DNA of 10,774 nucleotides from DATDUP01 sp035290345 (GTDB taxonomy: Bacteria > Patescibacteriota > Patescibacteriia > Magasanikbacterales > UBA922): contig DATDUP010000029.1 of assembly GCA_035290345.1 (NCBI GenBank), forward strand, positions 1 to 10,774. The letters are read 5' to 3'. Numbering within the stretch: position 1 is the first letter of the stretch; each line of letters starts with the position of its first letter. Shown here one piece after another: positions 7,944 through 10,774 of this stretch. Made by a program: the position numbers and the translations under genes. The notes under the pieces were generated by a model. It did no database searches, was not told the DNA's origin, and worked only from the letters and a program-made list of their open reading frames with translations.

Positions 7944-7979
7944 AATAATTAAATAAAATAATTAAATTATTGCAGAATA

Positions 7980-7988
7980 ATTATACCA
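7980..7988 (-). promoter_or_regulatory. Extended -10 promoter element of the gap-pgk operon
   Basis: The minus strand reads TGGTATAAT immediately after the ruvC stop codon (7989-7991), 36 bases before the gap ATG. It is the same nonamer found before the SIMPL gene and fits the TGnTATAAT consensus. The -35 region inside the ruvC end is weak, as is common for extended -10 promoters. Confidence 0.68.
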
Positions 7989-8486
7989 TCATTGAACCAT
8001 TTTTGACCATCGCCCAGCTGTCCCTCCGGCTAGAGCCAAGGCCAAAGCATCAGCCGCATCATCCGGTTTAACAACTTTCTTGATACCTAAAAGCTTTTGC
8101 ACCATGGCCTGCACCTGTTTTTTTTCCGCCCGGCCATAACCTGTCACCGCTTGTTTTACTTCCACTGGTTTGAACTCCAGTATCTTCACTTTAGTTTTTT
8201 TTAATGTCAAAAGAATAACCCCTCGGGCCTGCGCCACCCCCATGGCAGTTTTGGCGTTTTTAGCAAAGAACAATTCTTCCACTGCCGCTAATTGCGGTTG
8301 GAAATCAGCCAGTACTTTCCCCAACTTGGTTTCTAAAATCAACAGTCTTTCCCCTAAATCCATTTTGACCGGGGTTTCAATACAACCATAGGCAATGGGA
8401 CAGACCACCCGGCCTTTCAATTCCACTACCCCCCAACCCAAACGGCCAAACCCAGGATCAATGCCGATTACTCGTGAATTTTTCAT
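7989..8486 (-). CDS. ruvC: Crossover junction endodeoxyribonuclease RuvC
   Basis: RuvC cuts Holliday junctions symmetrically during homologous recombination and repair, normally on a RuvAB-junction complex. The 165-residue protein is of usual size. The RNase H-like fold carries all four acidic catalytic positions: D10 in IGIDPG, E70 in AAVEELFFAKN, and D143 and D146 in PDDAADALAL. The QARG motif and the GYGRAEKKQVQAMV helix segment are also present. Its ATG overlaps the yebC stop as ATGA, so translation is probably coupled. No ruvA or ruvB is seen in this window; the next gene, gap, has its own promoter. Confidence 0.97.
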   Translation of the reverse strand: MKNSRVIGIDPGFGRLGWGVVELKGRVVCPIAYGCIETPVKMDLGERLLILETKLGKVLADFQPQLAAVEELFFAKNAKTAMGVAQARGVILLTLKKTKVKILEFKPVEVKQAVTGYGRAEKKQVQAMVQKLLGIKKVVKPDDAADALALALAGGTAGRWSKMVQ

Positions 8487-9217
8487 AAGCGGACATTAGT
8501 ATAGACATCTTTGACATCGTCCAAATCATCCAGATTAGAACACAGCTCATTCAATTTCTCTGCTTTGTCCGGAGATAACTCCATAGTTTCTTTAGGCAAC
8601 CATTCTAAACCCGACTCATCCGGCGTAATTCCTAAAACGGTTACTGCCTCTACGACTCTTTTTAAATTACTCTTGTCAGTAATCAATTGCACCTCGTCTT
8701 CGGATTCTTGAATATCATCCACCCCGGCATCCAAAAAAGACAATTGAGCCGCTCCCCAATCTTTTATTTTTTTCCTCTCTTCTTGAGTAAAACCAACCAC
8801 TCCTTTTTTCTCAAATTGCCATTGTACTGATCCGGGAGCGCCAAGAGAAACACCGGCCTGACTCAAAACGTTCTTTATTTCTGAAACAGTTCGGGTCACA
8901 TTATCAGTCACTGATTCTACGAGAAGCGCACCGCCTCCTGGTCCAAAAGCTTCATACAAAACTTCTTGCAAAACTACTCCCTCTTCACCTGCCCCCGTGC
9001 CTCGGCGGATTGCTCGTTCAATATTTTCCTTGGGCATATTACCGGCCTTAGCTTTTTCAATCGCCAAACGCAAAGCAAAATTCATTTCTGAATCGCCACC
9101 ACCAGTCTGAGCCGCTACGGTCACTGCCCGGGCCAATTTAGTGAACAAGCTGCCACGCTTAGCATCAATGACCCCTTTTTTATGCTGTATCTTATGCCAC
9201 TTGGAATGTCTAGACAT
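8483..9217 (-). CDS. yebC: YebC/PmpR (TACO1) family protein
   Basis: The 244-residue product has the family's signature N-terminus: HSKWHKIQHKKGVIDAKRG followed by FTKLARAVTVAAQTGGGD, then RLAIEKAKAGNMPKENIER and RRGTG. The middle and C-terminal domains (ALLVESVTDNVTRTVSEIK; GAPGSVQWQFEKKGVV; ITPDESGLEWLPKE) are complete, and length is normal. Family members were first described as DNA-binding regulators (PmpR, YebC); more recent work on bacterial YebC and mitochondrial TACO1 supports relief of ribosome stalling at proline-rich sequences. Pairing with ruvC is widespread in bacteria and is shown here by the 4-base ATGA overlap. A likely extended -10 element lies 19 bases upstream, giving a very short leader without a Shine-Dalgarno. 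Confidence 0.95.
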   Translation of the reverse strand: MSRHSKWHKIQHKKGVIDAKRGSLFTKLARAVTVAAQTGGGDSEMNFALRLAIEKAKAGNMPKENIERAIRRGTGAGEEGVVLQEVLYEAFGPGGGALLVESVTDNVTRTVSEIKNVLSQAGVSLGAPGSVQWQFEKKGVVGFTQEERKKIKDWGAAQLSFLDAGVDDIQESEDEVQLITDKSNLKRVVEAVTVLGITPDESGLEWLPKETMELSPDKAEKLNELCSNLDDLDDVKDVYTNVRL

Positions 9218-9235
9218 ATAAAATATGATAATCCC

Positions 9236-9244
9236 ATTCTAACA
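9236..9244 (-). promoter_or_regulatory. Possible extended -10 promoter element of yebC-ruvC
   Basis: The minus strand reads TGTTAGAAT between the recombinase stop codon and the yebC ATG. It matches TGnTAnAAT, one base off the perfect -10. If used, the leader would be only about 12 bases, so initiation would be nearly leaderless. No clear -35 is seen. Confidence 0.45.
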
Positions 9245-9259
9245 AAAACCAGCCGGATT

Positions 9260-9508
9260 TCAAGTATCCAGGGGACTTCTGTTTTTCCTCAGACTGATGC
9301 CAGACACATGAGTATATCCCTGGGTTGTGGTTAAACGAACATGACCAAGCAATTCCTGAATATGACGAATATCAATCCCGTTCTCTAATAAATGAGTGGC
9401 AAAACTGTGACGTGACACATGGGCGGACACGGGCCGAAGAATCCCGGCTTGTTTGACTGCTTGTCTGACTATGGCCTGGGCTGACCGGACAGACAAGTGA
9501 TTGCGACG
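9260..9508 (-). pseudogene. 5'-truncated tyrosine recombinase (XerC/D-like), C-terminal remnant
   Basis: Only the last 80 or so residues of a phage-integrase-type recombinase remain. The segment HLSVRSAQAIVRQAVKQAG leads into HVSRHSFATHLLENG (the HxxR catalytic pair), LLGH (third catalytic position) and GYTHVS with the nucleophilic tyrosine, and closes with a family-like tail, SLRKNRSPLDT. The DNA-binding N-terminal domain and the first catalytic Arg and the Lys, which a complete protein of about 300 residues would have, are absent. The frame stays open upstream to a TTG at 9631, but those extra residues are antisense to the plus-strand gene and show no recombinase resemblance, so homology stops near 9499-9508. 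This fragment cannot be catalytically complete. It sits just upstream of yebC and marks the breakpoint described in the findings. Confidence 0.85.
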
Positions 9509-9754
9509 ATCAAAAAGGATTTCATTAAAAAAGCAAAATTTAATACAAAAGAAAACTACAACACCCTGGTTGAAATTGCAATAGACGAAAACATGAAAAT
9601 TCCGGTAGTTGACAATGATTATGCCGTACAAACGACAAAATTATGCAAACTCCCTTTATCTAACGGCAAGCCAATTTTTGATGACCTGACATGGAAAGTC
9701 GGAAAAGAGTTCGGCACAAATAAAGGAACTCACATATATGATGACATTGAATGA
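9497..9754 (+). CDS. Unrecognised protein, probably a 5'-truncated C-terminal fragment
   Basis: The frame gives up to 85 residues from a GTG at 9497, after an in-frame TGA at 9482-9484, to a TGA at 9752-9754. It has no Shine-Dalgarno, and the bases before it belong to the recombinase remnant on the other strand, so the GTG is unlikely to be a native start. The residues look like real protein: a lysine-rich start, NTLVEIAIDENMKIPVVDND, then a conserved-looking ending with FDDLTWKVGKEFG and GTHIYDD. No membrane segment is visible. I do not recognise the family. It is most simply the C-terminus of a longer gene whose 5' part was lost at the same breakpoint that truncated the recombinase. It lies 76 bases ahead of the fic gene on the same strand, and fic has its own promoter. 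Confidence 0.5.
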   Translation: MIATIKKDFIKKAKFNTKENYNTLVEIAIDENMKIPVVDNDYAVQTTKLCKLPLSNGKPIFDDLTWKVGKEFGTNKGTHIYDDIE

Positions 9755-9771
9755 ATTTTATCATTGTTCAT

Positions 9772-9800
9772 TTGACACAATCTCTTTAATTGGATATAAT
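9772..9800 (+). promoter_or_regulatory. Consensus sigma70-type promoter of the fic gene
   Basis: TTGACA at 9772-9777 and TATAAT at 9795-9800 are separated by exactly 17 bases, a perfect match to the housekeeping promoter consensus. Transcription would begin near 9807, giving a leader of about 24 bases without a Shine-Dalgarno before the ATG at 9831. It is the only promoter in the window with both hexamers perfect. The -10 lies inside the operator-like repeats. Confidence 0.88.
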
Positions 9801-9827
9801 TGGACATAGTTAAAATATCCAATTAAA
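9785..9827 (+). promoter_or_regulatory. Operator-like repeat cluster over the fic promoter
   Basis: Three copies of an 11-base box, TAATTGGAYAT, are present: two direct copies at 9787-9797 and 9797-9807, offset by 10 bases (one helical turn), and one inverted copy at 9815-9825. The outer pair forms a perfect 13-bp inverted repeat (arms 9785-9797 and 9815-9827) with a 17-base spacer. The boxes cover the -10 and the predicted start of transcription, where a bound protein would block RNA polymerase. The left arm lies upstream of the transcript start, so this is a DNA site and not an RNA hairpin. Confidence 0.75.
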
Positions 9828-9830
9828 AAT

Positions 9831-10774
9831 ATGACCAAAATTAGCCAAAAAATAACAGAAAAACACCTACCCACAGACAATTTTTCCAAGCGAATTGAAC
9901 AAATTCCATCTGTTATTGTCTATAAAATCGCCAAAATTGACGAACTAAAAGGACAATGGATAACCGGTGCACGCCTAAGCCCACAGGTTTTGGGACGTTT
10001 AAAACGTTCGGTTTTGATTACTTCCACCGGTGCTTCTACCCGTATTGAAGGCGCTCGTCTTTCTGATGAGGATATTGAAAAACTAATGAAGGGTATTAAT
10101 ATCCAAAAATTCACCAACCGCGATAAACAAGAAGCACAAGGATATTATGAACTCTTAGAAAATGTTTTTAATTCTTGGAAAAATTTAAAATTCAACGAAA
10201 GTTTAATTAAGCATTTTCACCTAGAACTATTAAAACATGTAGAAAAAGATGAGAGACATCGTGGTGAATATAAAGAAGGTGAAAATAAAGTACAAATGAT
10301 CGACGAGGCCGGACAGTCAATCGGTATTCTTTTTGATACTTCACCGGCTTATCTAACTCCTAGCCAAATGCAGGAATTGGTTGAATGGACACAAAAAACA
10401 TTATTAAAAAACAAATTTCATCCATTACTCATAATTGGAAATTTTTTGGTTGAATTTTTAAAAATTCATCCTTTTAGCGACGGAAATGGTAGGCTATCTC
10501 GCGTACTTACAAACATGCTTTTATTGCAAGCTGGATATTTATATATGCCTTATGTCTCCCATGAAAAATTAGTAGAAGACAATAAGCCAGATTATTATGT
10601 TGCCTTACGTCGAAGTCAAAAAACAATGGGTACTAAAAATGAAAATATCATTGATTGGCTCGATTTCTTTTTTGATATGATATTAAAACAATCTCAAATG
10701 GCAGTTGAACTATTATCCAAGGAGAACATAGAAAAAATATTGTCGGAAAAACAATTAATTGTCTGGCAATATAT
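9831..10774 (+). CDS. Fic-family AMP-transferase (class II), 3' end beyond window
   Basis: The open frame covers 314 codons and continues past the right edge. Fic enzymes transfer AMP (sometimes other nucleotides) from a nucleotide donor to hydroxyl groups of target proteins. The active-site motif HPFSDGNGR at 213-221 has the catalytic His213, the metal-binding Asp217 and the Arg221 expected of an active enzyme. Upstream, STRIEG at 69-74 fits the (S/T)xxxE(G/N) inhibitory motif, whose Glu73 would block the ATP gamma-phosphate pocket; an N-terminal position defines class II. GEYKEGENKV and the DTSPAYLTPSQMQELVEW segment resemble the usual Fic core and flap. After about residue 300 the protein probably enters a C-terminal winged-helix domain, common in this class, but that part is cut off. 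The start at ATG 9831 fits the promoter. No separate antitoxin is visible, as expected for an intramolecularly inhibited enzyme. Confidence 0.95.
   Translation, partial: MTKISQKITEKHLPTDNFSKRIEQIPSVIVYKIAKIDELKGQWITGARLSPQVLGRLKRSVLITSTGASTRIEGARLSDEDIEKLMKGINIQKFTNRDKQEAQGYYELLENVFNSWKNLKFNESLIKHFHLELLKHVEKDERHRGEYKEGENKVQMIDEAGQSIGILFDTSPAYLTPSQMQELVEWTQKTLLKNKFHPLLIIGNFLVEFLKIHPFSDGNGRLSRVLTNMLLLQAGYLYMPYVSHEKLVEDNKPDYYVALRRSQKTMGTKNENIIDWLDFFFDMILKQSQMAVELLSKENIEKILSEKQLIVWQY

Noticed and set aside
7944..7979. AT-only inverted repeats in the gap leader as a riboswitch or attenuator
   Set aside because: The leader is about 30 bases of nearly pure A and T, too short and too weak for a structured regulatory RNA.
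9206..9217. Perfect 12-bp palindrome ATGTCTAGACAT at the yebC start
   Set aside because: It encodes the first four residues (MSRH), fits the family's usual N-terminus, and is short enough to arise by chance.
9509..9631. N-terminal extension of the recombinase frame to a TTG at 9631
   Set aside because: The extra residues are Cys/Phe/Val-rich, do not resemble a recombinase and are the reverse complement of the plus-strand gene; the frame is open by chance.
9741..9772. Possible hairpin terminator after the 85-residue plus-strand frame (AATGAA and TTCATT elements)
   Set aside because: The stem is short, AT-only in effect and not followed by a T-tract.
9755..9830. An antitoxin gene upstream of fic
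   Set aside because: The 76-base gap holds only the promoter and repeats; the upstream fragment does not carry the inhibitory (S/T)xxxE(G/N) motif, and the Fic protein has its own.

Overview
The window looks like a piece of chromosome from an uncultured Candidate Phyla Radiation (Patescibacteria-like) bacterium, probably a metagenome-derived contig. This is an inference from compact, overlapping genes, divergent glycolytic enzymes, AT-rich leaders with little Shine-Dalgarno signal, and a very large secreted protein built of Fn3, Ig-like and thrombospondin type 3 modules. TAA, TAG and TGA are all used as stops, so the code is standard. This argues against the Gracilibacteria/SR1 lineages, which recode TGA.

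Layout. From 1 to about 9500 every gene is on the minus strand. Reading in the direction of transcription (right to left): a broken tyrosine recombinase (9260-9508), then yebC and ruvC overlapping by ATGA (9217-7989), then a tight glycolytic cluster gap, unknown gene, pgk (7943-5170). A membrane-anchored SIMPL-domain protein follows (5118-4273) and ends in a strong intrinsic terminator. Last comes a secreted protein of more than 1396 residues (4190-1) that runs off the left edge. At about 9500 the pattern changes abruptly. Coding switches to the plus strand, the DNA becomes more AT-rich in most stretches, and two genes that have both lost their 5' ends abut head to head. To the right lie an unrecognised C-terminal gene fragment (9497-9754) and a Fic-family AMP-transferase gene (9831 to the right edge). 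The fic gene has a textbook TTGACA-17-TATAAT promoter embedded in an operator-like cluster of three TAATTGGAYAT boxes.

How the genes work together. GAPDH and PGK catalyse consecutive steps of lower glycolysis, together yielding NADH and ATP; an unknown protein is encoded between them with overlaps or near-overlaps. YebC and RuvC form the classical yebC-ruvC pair of a translation/regulatory factor and the Holliday-junction resolvase. The SIMPL protein and the giant modular protein are envelope or surface functions. The Fic protein carries its own N-terminal inhibitory motif, so it needs no separate antitoxin. It and its neighbour look like accessory DNA placed beside a recombinase remnant.

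The points most worth checking are the breakpoint at about 9497-9512, the fic operator/promoter, the two-domain higher-order repeat in the giant protein (five 94-residue units in an A-B-A-B-A pattern), the unknown gene inside the gap-pgk operon, and the cysteine-rich cytoplasmic head of the SIMPL protein. No gene-free stretch exceeds about 100 bases, and no tRNA, rRNA, CRISPR array or intact insertion sequence is visible.
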